DNA of 35,294 nt from Lachnospiraceae bacterium (GCA_017424235.1 JAFPAQ010000147.1:1-35294), one strand, 5' to 3'. Counted from the stretch's first letter, positions 16,677-24,561 are shown. Program-made: numbers and translations. Notes: generated by a model from the letters alone, not told the origin.

Positions 16677-17237
16677 CTAGCAAACACCAGTCATCTCATA
16701 AGCCGCAAAAATATTCATGACTAAAGGTCTTGAGCTATTATTACAGTATTTGTGCCAGCTTCCGGCATCAATCTTGATTGCATGGTCTGCCCCCACCTCA
16801 TAGGTGCCATTTTCTGTCACGAGTGTGAGTACTCCCTGCAAAACCATTATATAAAGTCCTGTGTCAGAAATAAATTTATCACAGCTTTCACCCGGCTCTA
16901 TCTGGGTTTCATACATTTCAAATCTGTGATGTCTGTCATAAGGAAAGATAGAACGCACCTGATAAGAACCTTCCTCAGATTTATATATAGGCAGTTTTTG
17001 ATTATCAATTATCTCGACATTTTCTGTCTTAGGATATATAAGATCCTCAAATGAAACCTTTATACCATCTACTATCTTTGCAATGGTTGCGACTGTAGGA
17101 TTTGACTCTCCTCTTTCTATCTGTCCAAGCATACTTTTGCTTACACCTGTCTTTTCAGAAAGCATGTCCAGACTCATATTCTTTGATTTTCTTATTCTCT
17201 TTAAATTTACTGCTATATTTTTATCCAACTGATTCAT
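16677..17237 (-). CDS. XRE-family regulator with cupin domain
   Basis: A 186-aa transcription regulator: an N-terminal HTH_XRE (about 8-62, with SLDMLSEKTGVSKSMLGQIERGESNPT) and a C-terminal cupin_2 barrel (about 104-175, with QIEPGESCDKF and IKIDAGSWHKYCN). Proteins of this design usually sense a small ligand in the cupin and control transport or amine/amino-acid genes; the ligand here is unknown. AGAGGG precedes the ATG. Its own promoter and a leader hairpin lie upstream, so expression may be attenuated. No obvious target gene is adjacent, apart from the flavoprotein gene upstream. Confidence 0.92.
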   Translation of the reverse strand: MNQLDKNIAVNLKRIRKSKNMSLDMLSEKTGVSKSMLGQIERGESNPTVATIAKIVDGIKVSFEDLIYPKTENVEIIDNQKLPIYKSEEGSYQVRSIFPYDRHHRFEMYETQIEPGESCDKFISDTGLYIMVLQGVLTLVTENGTYEVGADHAIKIDAGSWHKYCNNSSRPLVMNIFAAYEMTGVC

Positions 17238-17267
17238 TAATTACCCTCTCTTCCATATAAAACAAAA

Positions 17268-17313
17268 AGCACCAGAAATCCGTCTTTACCTCTAAAGACT
17301 TTTTTCTGATGCT
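17268..17313 (-). terminator. Terminator hairpin inside the XRE-cupin leader (candidate attenuator)
   Basis: Minus strand: AGCATCAGAAA pairs with TTTCTGGTGCT (11 bp, one G-U), enclosing an AAA/GGA internal loop and a 7-bp stem GTCTTTA/TAAAGAC with a GAGG tetraloop, then TTTTTGTTTT. It lies between the promoter at 17356-17384 and the gene, about 30 nt before the start codon. The upstream GATGTAGCATC can form a small competing hairpin using part of the terminator stem. It may also stop transcripts from the flavoprotein gene. Confidence 0.75.
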
Positions 17314-17355
17314 ACATCTTCGTAACAAATCTAAACAATATTCTCTATATGCTAT

Positions 17356-17384
17356 ATAATACAATTCTTTCGTTATAGCGTCAA
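17356..17384 (-). promoter_or_regulatory. Promoter of the XRE-cupin gene
   Basis: Minus strand TTGACG (17379-17384), 17-nt spacer, TATTAT (17356-17361). Predicted leader of about 110 nt contains the hairpin at 17268-17313. Confidence 0.75.
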
Positions 17385-17405
17385 TACCTATTTGGATATT
17401 TTCAG

Positions 17406-17966
17406 TTATTTTTTTACACTGTAACCAAATTTACCAAGCTTTTCACCCATGTCATAGTATTCACCATGGCTGTAAACAATAGGTTTGGCATTTGATAAAT
17501 GGAAAGTTCCTTTTTCATCCATGTATTTATCATCTACTCTTACTGCAACTACCTGTGCAAGGAACATATCATGAGAGCCAAGATTTTCACACTTAACTAC
17601 ACGACATTCAATATTTACAGGACTCTCTGCTATAGAAGGGGCTTTTACTTCAAGTGATGGCAACGGTGTGAGCTTCATTTCCTTAAATTTATCCAAATCT
17701 CTTCCGCTTCTGACACCACAAAAATCAGTTGCATATGCCAGTTCTTTGGTTGTGAGATTTATTACAAACTCACCTGTTTCCTTAATAATATGATGAGAAT
17801 ATCTCTCTGGTCTGACCGAAATGCTTACCATTGGGGGATTGGTACATACCGTACCTGCCCATGCAACAGTAATAATATTAGGTTTTCCCTCTTTATCAGC
17901 TACACTCACCATTACTACAGGGAGTGGATAAAGCATATTTCCCGGCTTAAATGTTATTTTTGACAT
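17406..17966 (-). CDS. Flavoredoxin / flavin reductase-like protein
   Basis: A 186-aa FMN-binding split-barrel protein. The pattern MLYPLPVVMVSVADKEGKPN, then ITVAWAGTVCTNPPMVSISVRPERYSH, then GEFVINL is that of the flavoredoxin family. Such proteins bind FMN and act as electron carriers or reductases; the physiological partner cannot be told. It is complete, soluble and lies 20 bp after the coiled-coil gene, so these two probably share a transcript. AAAGGTCAGG lies ahead of the ATG, somewhat distant. Confidence 0.9.
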   Translation of the reverse strand: MSKITFKPGNMLYPLPVVMVSVADKEGKPNIITVAWAGTVCTNPPMVSISVRPERYSHHIIKETGEFVINLTTKELAYATDFCGVRSGRDLDKFKEMKLTPLPSLEVKAPSIAESPVNIECRVVKCENLGSHDMFLAQVVAVRVDDKYMDEKGTFHLSNAKPIVYSHGEYYDMGEKLGKFGYSVKK

Positions 17967-17986
17967 AAAATAACCTGACCTTTCAT

Positions 17987-18610
17987 TTACTTAATAATAT
18001 GTAAGGCTGTAAGAACCCATAATATCAGGCTTGCCAAAGATGCAAGGGTTGAAATAATGCTGAATATCATAACTCTGTTAACTATAGACATTATCTGACC
18101 ATTACCCTCATGCATTCCTTCTGTAAGTGTCTTTAACTCATCCACTACAACAGCCTGAACATTTCTATATACTTTTACATTCTCCTTATGAACAAAATCA
18201 TCTGACTGCTGAAATTTTTGATCTAACAGTTCTGTTATCGCATTAATGTCCTTCTCAGCCCTTACCTGATCTTCTTTTTCTCTCTGAAGGCGAGCCTCTT
18301 CTCTATCCTGCATTTCCTGCTCACGATTTCTTACCTGCTCTTCTGTAATATCCTTAAGCGCTGTGATAAGGGCAAGCTCCTCTTCCTTAATTCCCTGTAT
18401 CTTCTCAGCATTATCACCGATAGTAGTGTCTATCTTTTCAGAAAGTTCAGAATTTTTGTAATTCAGCTTACGCATTTCCTGTAATATTTTTTCGTACTCT
18501 GATACCTGCAGCTTGAGCTTTTCATACTCTGCAGTTTCTGCCTCAGAATTTGCCTTGATAATATCCTGTGCACTGAATTTCTGTGCAAGCTTATCTATAA
18601 AGTTATCCAT
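17987..18610 (-). CDS. Coiled-coil protein with C-terminal membrane anchor
   Basis: I do not recognise this 207-aa protein. GGAGG lies 4 nt before the ATG at 18610, which is preferred to the ATG 18 nt upstream. Residues about 20-150 are strongly charged and heptad-like (EYEKLKLQVSEYEKILQEM; EEARLQREKEDQVRAEKD). A hydrophobic segment near the end (about 182-203, IISTLASLASLILWVLTAL) is followed by only a few residues, so it is probably tail-anchored with the coil in the cytoplasm. A promoter with 17-nt spacing precedes it. A role as a scaffold is conceivable but unsupported. Confidence 0.78.
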   Translation of the reverse strand: MDNFIDKLAQKFSAQDIIKANSEAETAEYEKLKLQVSEYEKILQEMRKLNYKNSELSEKIDTTIGDNAEKIQGIKEEELALITALKDITEEQVRNREQEMQDREEARLQREKEDQVRAEKDINAITELLDQKFQQSDDFVHKENVKVYRNVQAVVVDELKTLTEGMHEGNGQIMSIVNRVMIFSIISTLASLASLILWVLTALHIIK

Positions 18611-18698
18611 AAATCCTCCAATGATCATGTTTTCTCATAAGTACATGCATATGTAAAATTAAAAAACACTATTTTTTCCCTTATATGTGAATAATTAC

Positions 18699-18727
18699 AT
18701 TTTATCATTAATCATAACTATTAACAA
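18699..18727 (-). promoter_or_regulatory. Promoter of the coiled-coil/flavoredoxin genes
   Basis: Minus strand TTGTTA (18722-18727), 17-nt spacer, TAAAAT (18699-18704). Confidence 0.65.
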
Positions 18728-19040
18728 CTGCTATTCTAAGAAGTATTTTCGTTAGTTACTGCATACAATATGAGCCATTAGATTTTTGCGCGTGATTAGA
18801 ATATGTGTTTTGTATATTTTGCATAACACATTTTGTCGTATTTATATGAATTTATGCATGTTTACATATTAATCATATTTTGTTCATATTTTGTTCATAA
18901 TCTAATGGTAGTATTTACTCATGTCAAGGACAACATCGTAATGTTTTTCATTACACATAGATAAATTTTTTCATAATAGCCTCGGTGCAGCAATGTACCG
19001 AGGCACTCCTCATTTTAGGACCTTTTTTATGTGACTGTTT
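18728..19040. other. AT-rich spacer with short repeats
   Basis: No gene seen. It contains two tandem copies of ATATTTTGTTC (18875-18896), a small GTAATG/CATTAC hairpin near 18937-18953 and the GC-rich hairpin at 18979-19004. The repeats sit about 150 bp upstream of the coiled-coil gene promoter, so they could be operator sites, but nothing further supports this. Confidence 0.4.
18979..19004. terminator. GC-rich hairpin after the alarmone synthetase gene
   Basis: Perfect 8-bp stem GCCTCGGT/ACCGAGGC with a 10-nt loop, 37 bp past the gene's stop. The minus-strand side lacks a proper T-run (TATTATG), so termination there is uncertain; on the plus strand TTTTTT comes only after 17 further bases. 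Confidence 0.5.
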
Positions 19041-19682
19041 TTACATATTCTTTTGCGATATCTGTTGCACCTCTTCATTCAGAGAAAGCATCTTGGCATC
19101 AAGGTCTGATACCATCTGTGCACAATCATAAAGCTCTTTTTTAATGTGTTCAGGCACATTTGTTTCAAATTTGTAATTAATCTTATGTTCAAGACTTGCC
19201 CAGAAGTCCATTGCAACTGTTCGTATCTGAATCTCAACCTTTGCATCAACTGTTTTATCTGAAAGATAAATGGGAATTGACACGATCATGTGATAACTCT
19301 TATAGCCACTTGATTTAGGAGATTTTATATAATCCTTTACTGATAAAACATTGATATCCGACTGATTTTCTATCATCTCAGCGATTCTGTAAATGTCTGT
19401 TGTAAATGAACATATAACCCTTATTCCCGCTATATCATTTACATGTCTTATCATATTATCTATGGTAGATTCATATCCGTTTTTCTTTAGTTTACAAACG
19501 ATACTCTCTGATGTTTTTATTCTTGACTTAATATGTTCGATTGGATTATAGCTATGTACATGCTGAAATTCATCATTCAGTATTTCAAGCTTTGTACTTA
19601 TCTGTTTAAGTGCTGAACTATATATTAAAATGACTTCTTTCCACGAATCAACATCAGCATCATTGACCTTACGATATTCCAT
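19041..19682 (-). CDS. Small alarmone synthetase (RelA/SpoT domain only)
   Basis: Synthesises (p)ppGpp from ATP and GDP/GTP. The 213-aa protein has only the RelA/SpoT synthetase domain: IKSRIKTSESIVCKLKK (about 52-68), DIAGIRVIC (about 88-96), IKSPKSSGYKSYH (about 119-131) and VEIQIRTVAMDFWASLEHK (about 148-166). There is no HD hydrolase, TGS or ACT domain, which places it with RelQ/RelP-type enzymes that answer cell-envelope stress in other Firmicutes. AGAGGTGAG precedes the start. Which of RelP or RelQ it matches better is not decided here. Confidence 0.93.
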   Translation of the reverse strand: MEYRKVNDADVDSWKEVILIYSSALKQISTKLEILNDEFQHVHSYNPIEHIKSRIKTSESIVCKLKKNGYESTIDNMIRHVNDIAGIRVICSFTTDIYRIAEMIENQSDINVLSVKDYIKSPKSSGYKSYHMIVSIPIYLSDKTVDAKVEIQIRTVAMDFWASLEHKINYKFETNVPEHIKKELYDCAQMVSDLDAKMLSLNEEVQQISQKNM

Positions 19683-19730
19683 TTAAAAATCTCACCTCTT
19701 TTATTTTATGTACGCTCAGAATAAATTATA

Positions 19731-19759
19731 TTCACGACCAATAAATTTTATGCTATACT
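19731..19759 (+). promoter_or_regulatory. Promoter of the 88-aa plus-strand gene
   Basis: Plus strand TTCACG (19731-19736), 17-nt spacer, TATACT (19754-19759) with an extended -10 TGC. It starts the only short plus-strand gene in this stretch. Confidence 0.6.
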
Positions 19760-19801
19760 ATCTCTCAAAATAATAAAATGTAAAAAGGCATGGTGATTTA
19801 T

Positions 19802-20068
19802 ATGTTTCGTTTATGGGCACGCACATGGAAGGATAACCATATGCTGCAGGACACTGTGATTTGTGATGACACTGACGACACACGCACACACAAGGTTTTT
19901 AATGCACTGGAAGCTGTGTGCTATGAGTTTGACCTTGGAAAACCAATATGGCTGGATTCCAATATTAGAGATTTTCGTCTGCATGACAAAACAAGATTTG
20001 GTCAGGACTGCTTTATTGAGGCACTGGATTTTGACTATCTTGAGATTCAGGTGATAGAAGAGGATTAA
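19802..20068 (+). CDS. Conserved 88-aa protein of unknown function
   Basis: The start at 19802 is chosen because GGTGA lies 6-7 nt upstream; the ATG at 19790 has no ribosome site. The protein begins MFRLWARTWKDNHML and ends FDYLEIQVIEED, with the KTRFGQDCFIEALDFDYLEI pattern near the C-terminus. I recall similar small proteins across Lachnospiraceae, always uncharacterised. Soluble and acidic, without membrane segments. It is a single-gene transcript between oppositely oriented genes. Its last codons form one arm of the hairpin at 20047-20086. Confidence 0.8.
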   Translation: MFRLWARTWKDNHMLQDTVICDDTDDTRTHKVFNALEAVCYEFDLGKPIWLDSNIRDFRLHDKTRFGQDCFIEALDFDYLEIQVIEED

Positions 20069-20086
20069 TTATTTTCTATCACCTGA
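20047..20086. terminator. Hairpin between convergent genes, one arm in coding sequence
   Basis: Thirteen-bp stem with arms TCAGGTGATAGAA and TTCTATCACCTGA and a 14-nt loop containing the stop codon of the 88-aa gene. T-runs are weak (ATATATTTAC on plus). It most likely ends both this gene and the converging acetyltransferase gene. Confidence 0.65.
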
Positions 20087-20091
20087 TATAT

Positions 20092-20562
20092 TTACAATAT
20101 TTTTTCTAATGATATATATTGGGGTGTAAGCCCCATTTTTTCATAGAATTTCATTGCCGAAGGATTACAGTTCCAAACATGGAGAGTAACATTATAGCAT
20201 CCTGCTTTCTTTACTTCTTCAAGTACATAATTGTAAAGTCCTTCACCTATATGTCTGCCTCTTACCGCTTCATCCACGCATAAATCATCTATATAAAAGC
20301 TTTTATGCTCTACAAGGCAGGTATTATCCTTTGATACTCTTCCATATGCTCCAAATAAATATGCCAAAACTACATCATTTTCATCAGTAGAAACATACAC
20401 AGGGGTATCCTCATCATTTATAATATCCCTGACTTCCGATTCCTTATACTTTATCCCTCCCGGTGTAAACAAATCCGGTCTGCCACTGGAATGAACCCTG
20501 TGTACCTGTCTTAACAGCTCCATTATTCTATCTATATCTTTTTCTTCTGCTCTTCTTAACAT
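20092..20562 (-). CDS. GNAT-family N-acetyltransferase
   Basis: A 156-aa acetyl-CoA-dependent transferase. The GNAT core is visible: FYIDDLCVDEAVRGRHIGEG with the acetyl-CoA loop RGRHIGEG (about 100-107), then a helix, TLHVWNCNPSAMKFYEKMGL (about 125-144). The substrate cannot be read from sequence; RimI-like protein acetylation or small-molecule acetylation are both possible. It stands between two structured spacers and appears to be monocistronic. Confidence 0.9.
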   Translation of the reverse strand: MLRRAEEKDIDRIMELLRQVHRVHSSGRPDLFTPGGIKYKESEVRDIINDEDTPVYVSTDENDVVLAYLFGAYGRVSKDNTCLVEHKSFYIDDLCVDEAVRGRHIGEGLYNYVLEEVKKAGCYNVTLHVWNCNPSAMKFYEKMGLTPQYISLEKIL

Positions 20563-20598
20563 TCTTTTTGGCTCCCCTTAAACGTTTTTATGTATTCC

Positions 20599-20654
20599 AA
20601 TTTTCTTATTTGAATTTTCTTATTTCAATTTCCTTATTTCAATTTTTTTAATTT
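20599..20654. repeat. 14-bp tandem repeat at the 3' end of ktrA
   Basis: Three full copies of AATTTTCTTATTT[G/C] and one degraded copy (20599, 20613, 20627, 20641). They cover the ktrA stop codon and its last codons (KLKKLK). Each copy carries TTA, read as a TAA stop on the minus strand in the ktrA frame or a shifted one. Confidence 0.8.
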
Positions 20655-21284
20655 ATTTGTATCTGCAATAACAATAAGCTTCATATCACAGCTTAAAGGC
20701 TTCTCCGGGTCGATATTTGTGTAAAGCTCTTCACCATTTATTATCGCAACTATGTTTATGGAATATTTTTTTCTAAGATTAAGCTCTATTATGGTTTTTC
20801 CTTCCCATTCAGGCTTTACATCGAGTTCCACCATGGAAACCCCTTTTGACAAATCCATGATATCAACAAAGCCTGAGCTTATAAGATTCCTGGCAAGACG
20901 TATACCTGACTCACTTTCAGGAATAACAACCCTGTCTGCACCCACCTTTTGTAATATTCTGCACTCCATTTCTGTAGAACATTTTGTTATTACAGTCTCA
21001 ACTCCGATTTCCTTACAGAGCATAGTTGCCATTATGCTTGCCTCAAGGCTGCCTGCCATCGCTATAACAACAACATCAACATTGGATATTCCAAGCTGTT
21101 TTATAACATCAGCCTCTGTGACATCCGCACATTTACAATACGGAATAACCAGACTTGCATCATTAACAATATCTTCATTTATATCAACTGCAATTACTTC
21201 AATTCCATTTTCAACAAGCTCTTTTGCAACAGCAAATCCATATCTGCCAAGTCCAAATACAGCATATGTCTTATTTAAACCCAT
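20634..21284 (-). CDS. ktrA: Potassium uptake regulatory subunit (TrkA/KtrA type)
   Basis: Cytoplasmic gating ring of a Trk/Ktr potassium channel. The 216-aa protein has one RCK_N domain (dinucleotide fold FGLGRYG at 10-16, acidic Asp34 at the end of strand 2) and one RCK_C domain (about 135-216, with VELDVKPEWEGKTIIEL). A single RCK pair matches KtrA/KtrC rather than the doubled TrkA of proteobacteria. RCK_C domains of this family often bind c-di-AMP. It lies 18 bp after its partner ktrB with AAAGGATGAG before the ATG. The C-terminal codons lie in a 14-bp tandem repeat. Confidence 0.93.
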   Translation of the reverse strand: MGLNKTYAVFGLGRYGFAVAKELVENGIEVIAVDINEDIVNDASLVIPYCKCADVTEADVIKQLGISNVDVVVIAMAGSLEASIMATMLCKEIGVETVITKCSTEMECRILQKVGADRVVIPESESGIRLARNLISSGFVDIMDLSKGVSMVELDVKPEWEGKTIIELNLRKKYSINIVAIINGEELYTNIDPEKPLSCDMKLIVIADTNKLKKLK

Positions 21285-21302
21285 ATTAATCTCATCCTTT
21301 CA

Positions 21303-22712
21303 TTATCCAATGCTTATGATTTCAGTTGGATTCTTAATAATATTATTTTTTAATCTTCTTGTGTTAAGCGCAATAACAAGCGAAATAGGACCTACCCTTC
21401 CAAGATACATTGTTATTATTATGATTATCTTTCCCCAAAGGTTTAAAGATGAAGTCAGATTTTTTGAAAGTCCTACTGTCGCAGTAGCACTTACAGTTTC
21501 ATACATTATATTTAAAATATCCGTTTCAGTGACTGCTGCCAGAAATACTGTAGAAAAAAACATTATGATAAATGACATACATACAACCGCAACCGCCTTA
21601 CTGACTGCCTGTTTTGATATAGTTCTGTTAAATAAAGACACGTCCTCCTTGCCTTTTATGGTACAAAATGCAGACACTACAAGTACCGCAATAGTAACTG
21701 TCTTTACACCACCGGCTGTTCCCACAGGTGAACCTCCTATAAACATAAGGAGCATTGCTACAACAGAAGTAGCATTTGTGAGATTTTCCTGTGGAAGGGT
21801 TGCAAAACCTGCAGTTCGCGTAGTCACAGACTGAAATACACTTGCCTGTATCTTTTCAAATAAAGAAAAATCCTTCATGGTAAGCGGATTATTATATTCG
21901 AATACAAAAGTAGCTACAGCACCTGTAAATATAAGAATAAAAGTTACCCAAAGAGCAATCTTACTGTGTAATGTAAGCCCTCTAAAACATTTAAGCTTCT
22001 TGCTTTTTCTGTTTTTTAAGCAGTTAAGCATATCCCACCATACAATGTATCCGATGCCGCTGACAAAAATAAGCAGACATGTAACTATATTGACAAGAGG
22101 ATTTTTTACATAGTCACACAGACTGTTTTCAGCAATAATGTCTATCCCTGCATTGCAAAAGCAGGATACAGAATTAAATATCGATATCCATATCCCTCTT
22201 GGTCCAAAATCCGGCACAAATACTATCATATATAATATTGCACCTATACCTTCTACAATAAAAGTACCAATGAGCACCTTTTTGATAAAGGTCACCATAC
22301 CCGACAAAGTATTTAGATTGAAGGCATCCTGAATAAGTATTCTCTCACCTATGCCTATTTTTTTGTGAAGTCCTATCATCACACCAGCCAGTATTGTTAT
22401 TATTCCAAGCCCACCCATCTGAATAAGAATCAAAATAACAATCTGCCCAAAAATACTCCATGTAGATACCGTCGGCATAGTCACCAGTCCTGTCACGCAT
22501 ACAGAAGTAGTTGCCATAAACAATGCATCAATATATGGAACCGCTCTTCCATCTGCAGAGCTTACCGGGAGTGAAAGAAGAACGCTTCCAACCAGTATAG
22601 CTAGTAAAAAACTCAACATTATCTTTTGGGTTGTAGACAACCTTATTCGAAATCTTTTACCTGAATTTTTGTATAAGTCTTTCTGTGAATCCTTTTTAAT
22701 CTTCCGTTCCAC
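21303..22712 (-). CDS. ktrB: Potassium uptake transmembrane subunit (TrkH/KtrB type)
   Basis: Membrane channel-like subunit of a Ktr system. The 469-aa protein has a basic cytoplasmic start, about eight membrane helices and four selectivity-filter loops: TTSVCVTGL, SCFCNAGI, TTRTAGF and SATATVGL, each with its conserved Gly. The start is GTG with AAGGA 8 nt upstream. Length and the short N-terminus suit KtrB. It precedes ktrA in one operon. The transcript is predicted to begin with an 18-bp hairpin. Confidence 0.95.
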   Translation of the reverse strand: MERKIKKDSQKDLYKNSGKRFRIRLSTTQKIMLSFLLAILVGSVLLSLPVSSADGRAVPYIDALFMATTSVCVTGLVTMPTVSTWSIFGQIVILILIQMGGLGIITILAGVMIGLHKKIGIGERILIQDAFNLNTLSGMVTFIKKVLIGTFIVEGIGAILYMIVFVPDFGPRGIWISIFNSVSCFCNAGIDIIAENSLCDYVKNPLVNIVTCLLIFVSGIGYIVWWDMLNCLKNRKSKKLKCFRGLTLHSKIALWVTFILIFTGAVATFVFEYNNPLTMKDFSLFEKIQASVFQSVTTRTAGFATLPQENLTNATSVVAMLLMFIGGSPVGTAGGVKTVTIAVLVVSAFCTIKGKEDVSLFNRTISKQAVSKAVAVVCMSFIIMFFSTVFLAAVTETDILNIMYETVSATATVGLSKNLTSSLNLWGKIIIIITMYLGRVGPISLVIALNTRRLKNNIIKNPTEIISIG

Positions 22713-22762
22713 ACCAGTTATCCTTCCTGTATAATAAATTATTTCATACCCTTTGACTTTTT

Positions 22763-22805
22763 AATGTACTCTCGGAATCTTTTAAACAGATTCCGAGAGT
22801 ACATT
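22763..22805. other. 18-bp hairpin at the 5' end of the ktrB transcript
   Basis: Perfect 18-bp stem AATGTACTCTCGGAATCT / AGATTCCGAGAGTACATT with a 7-nt loop. It lies between divergent genes. On the minus strand, ktrB RNA would start within a few nt of the stem, and A-rich sequence follows it. The T-rich tail (TTTATTATAT) is on the plus strand, so as a terminator it would face away from ktrB. Confidence 0.8.
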
Positions 22806-22807
22806 TT

Positions 22808-22816
22808 ATTATATCA
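22808..22816 (-). promoter_or_regulatory. Extended -10 promoter of ktrBA
   Basis: Minus strand TGATATAAT, extended -10 type, without a good -35. Predicted leader of about 88 nt starts in the hairpin. Confidence 0.55.
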
Positions 22817-22926
22817 CACCTTGAGAATACAAACTATGAATTTTTCCAATTTTTATAATTTATGTAAAGTATAATAAAATCAACCCCCAGAAAACTGTAC
22901 ACTAAAAAATACTCAAAACTGGGCTT

Positions 22927-22935
22927 TGATATAAT
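22927..22935 (+). promoter_or_regulatory. Extended -10 promoter of pdxST
   Basis: Plus strand TGATATAAT with no clear -35, about 92 nt before pdxS. A perfect 12-bp palindrome AACATATATGTT at 22964-22975 lies in the leader and could be an operator. No PdxR-type regulator gene is adjacent. Confidence 0.5.
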
Positions 22936-23026
22936 GTCAGTTTTATATTATAACATTAACCATAACATATATGTTTTAACACCTTAACTTTACAAAAACA
23001 GATTAAACTGGAGGAAATATAATATT

Positions 23027-23902
23027 ATGAGCAATAATCGTTATGAACTTAATAAAGAACTGGCACAGATGTTAAAGGGCGGAGTAATAATGGACGTTAC
23101 TACTCCTGAGCAGGCAAGAATCGCAGAAGCAGCAGGCGCATGTGCTGTTATGGCACTTGAAAGAATACCTGCAGATATACGTGCAGCCGGCGGAGTTTCA
23201 AGAATGAGTGACCCTAAAATGATAAAGGGTATACAGGAGGCTGTAAGCATTCCTGTTATGGCAAAATGCAGAATCGGACATTTTGCAGAAGCACAGATTC
23301 TTCAGGCAATTGAGATAGACTATATTGATGAAAGTGAAGTTCTTTCTCCTGCTGATGACAAATACCATATTGATAAAAGAGAATTTGACGTGCCATTCGT
23401 ATGTGGCGCAAAGGATTTAGGCGAAGCTCTCAGAAGAATAAATGAGGGCGCAAGCATGATAAGAACAAAGGGCGAACCTGGTACAGGTGACATTGTTCAG
23501 GCAGTAAGACATATGAGAATGATGAACAGTGAAATCAGAAAAATACAGTCAATGAGCAAGGATGAGCTTTACAATGAAGCTAAAGAGCTTCAGGTGCCTT
23601 ATGACCTTGTAGAATATGTTCATAACAACGGAAGACTTCCTGTTGTAAACTTTGCAGCCGGCGGTGTTGCAACTCCTGCTGATGCAGCACTTATGATGCA
23701 GCTTGGTGCAGAGGGTGTCTTTGTAGGTTCCGGTATATTTAAGTCAGGAGACCCTGTTAAGAGAGCATCTGCCATAGTAAAAGCAGTTACAAACTTTAAA
23801 GACAGCAAAATGCTTGCCGAATTGTCAGAGGATCTTGGAGAGGCAATGGTCGGCATAAACGAAAATGAGATAAATCTTCTTATGGCTGAACGCGGTAAAT
23901 AA
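23027..23902 (+). CDS. pdxS: Pyridoxal 5'-phosphate synthase subunit PdxS
   Basis: Forms PLP from ribose 5-phosphate, glyceraldehyde 3-phosphate and ammonia. The 291-aa (beta/alpha)8 protein shows the Schiff-base Lys80 in [10 protein letters not shown] (76-85) and the second Lys148 in [10 protein letters not shown] (146-155), and ends as usual in [17 protein letters not shown] lies 12 nt before the ATG, a long but acceptable spacing. pdxT follows 54 bp later; together they make the 24-subunit glutamine-dependent synthase. A de novo vitamin B6 route is therefore present. Confidence 0.98.
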   Translation: MSNNRYELNKELAQMLKGGVIMDVTTPEQARIAEAAGACAVMALERIPADIRAAGGVSRMSDPKMIKGIQEAVSIPVMAKCRIGHFAEAQILQAIEIDYIDESEVLSPADDKYHIDKREFDVPFVCGAKDLGEALRRINEGASMIRTKGEPGTGDIVQAVRHMRMMNSEIRKIQSMSKDELYNEAKELQVPYDLVEYVHNNGRLPVVNFAAGGVATPADAALMMQLGAEGVFVGSGIFKSGDPVKRASAIVKAVTNFKDSKMLAELSEDLGEAMVGINENEINLLMAERGK

Positions 23903-23956
23903 ATCGAATAGAAAAGCATATAATTTAAGACTAACGAACAGGACGAATGATTATAT

Positions 23957-24511
23957 ATGAAAATAGGTGTACTTGCCCTGCAGGGGGCTTTTATAGAACA
24001 TGAAAAAATGCTTGCCCAGTGCGGTGCAGAAGCATTTGAGATCAGACAGTTGCAGGATTTTCAGACTTCCTTTGATGGACTTATCCTGCCGGGCGGTGAG
24101 AGCACTACAATGGGTAAACTGCTCAATGAATTATCACTTATGGAGCCAATACGTGAAAGCATAAAGAGCGGAGTGCCTGTTATGGGCACCTGTGCAGGAA
24201 TGATATTGCTTGCAGAGCATATATTCAATGATGACACTGTTCATCTTGGCACCATGGGAATAACAGTACGACGCAATGCTTATGGAAGACAGCTTGGAAG
24301 CTTTCATACAAATGCATATATGAAAGGCATTGGAAATGTTCCTATGACTTTTATACGTGCACCATATATCGAAAGTCTTACAACTGCCAATGCCATAGCA
24401 ACAGTTGATGGACATATTGTAGCAGCGCAGGAGGGAAAACAGCTTGCACTTGCATTTCATCCTGAGCTTGACAGTTCACTTGCTATACATGAATATTTCT
24501 TAAAATTATAA
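23957..24511 (+). CDS. pdxT: PLP synthase glutaminase subunit PdxT
   Basis: Class I glutaminase that supplies ammonia to PdxS. The 184-aa protein carries the nucleophile Cys79 in GTCAGM, the His168/Glu170 dyad in FHPEL, and the oxyanion/glutamine motif LPGGEST (44-50). Complete and typical in length. No strong ribosome site is seen (AGGA lies 15 nt upstream), so expression may lean on pdxS. The transcript ends at the terminator directly after the stop. Confidence 0.97.
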   Translation: MKIGVLALQGAFIEHEKMLAQCGAEAFEIRQLQDFQTSFDGLILPGGESTTMGKLLNELSLMEPIRESIKSGVPVMGTCAGMILLAEHIFNDDTVHLGTMGITVRRNAYGRQLGSFHTNAYMKGIGNVPMTFIRAPYIESLTTANAIATVDGHIVAAQEGKQLALAFHPELDSSLAIHEYFLKL

Positions 24512-24546
24512 AATAACGGATATCGCACAGCGATATCCGTTATTTT
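24510..24546. terminator. Bidirectional terminator between pdxT and the GGDEF gene
   Basis: Perfect 16-bp stem AAAATAACGGATATCG / CGATATCCGTTATTTT with a CACAG loop; A/T-rich ends give U-runs in both directions. It overlaps the last bases of the pdxT stop codon and serves the converging genes. Confidence 0.9.
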
Positions 24547-24561
24547 ATTCTAATCACCATA

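Noticed and set aside
20752-21834. 360-codon open frame on the plus strand
   Set aside because: It is antisense to both ktrA and ktrB, which are unmistakable. It has no ribosome site, and its composition (Ser/Thr/Ile-rich) is that of a mirror frame.
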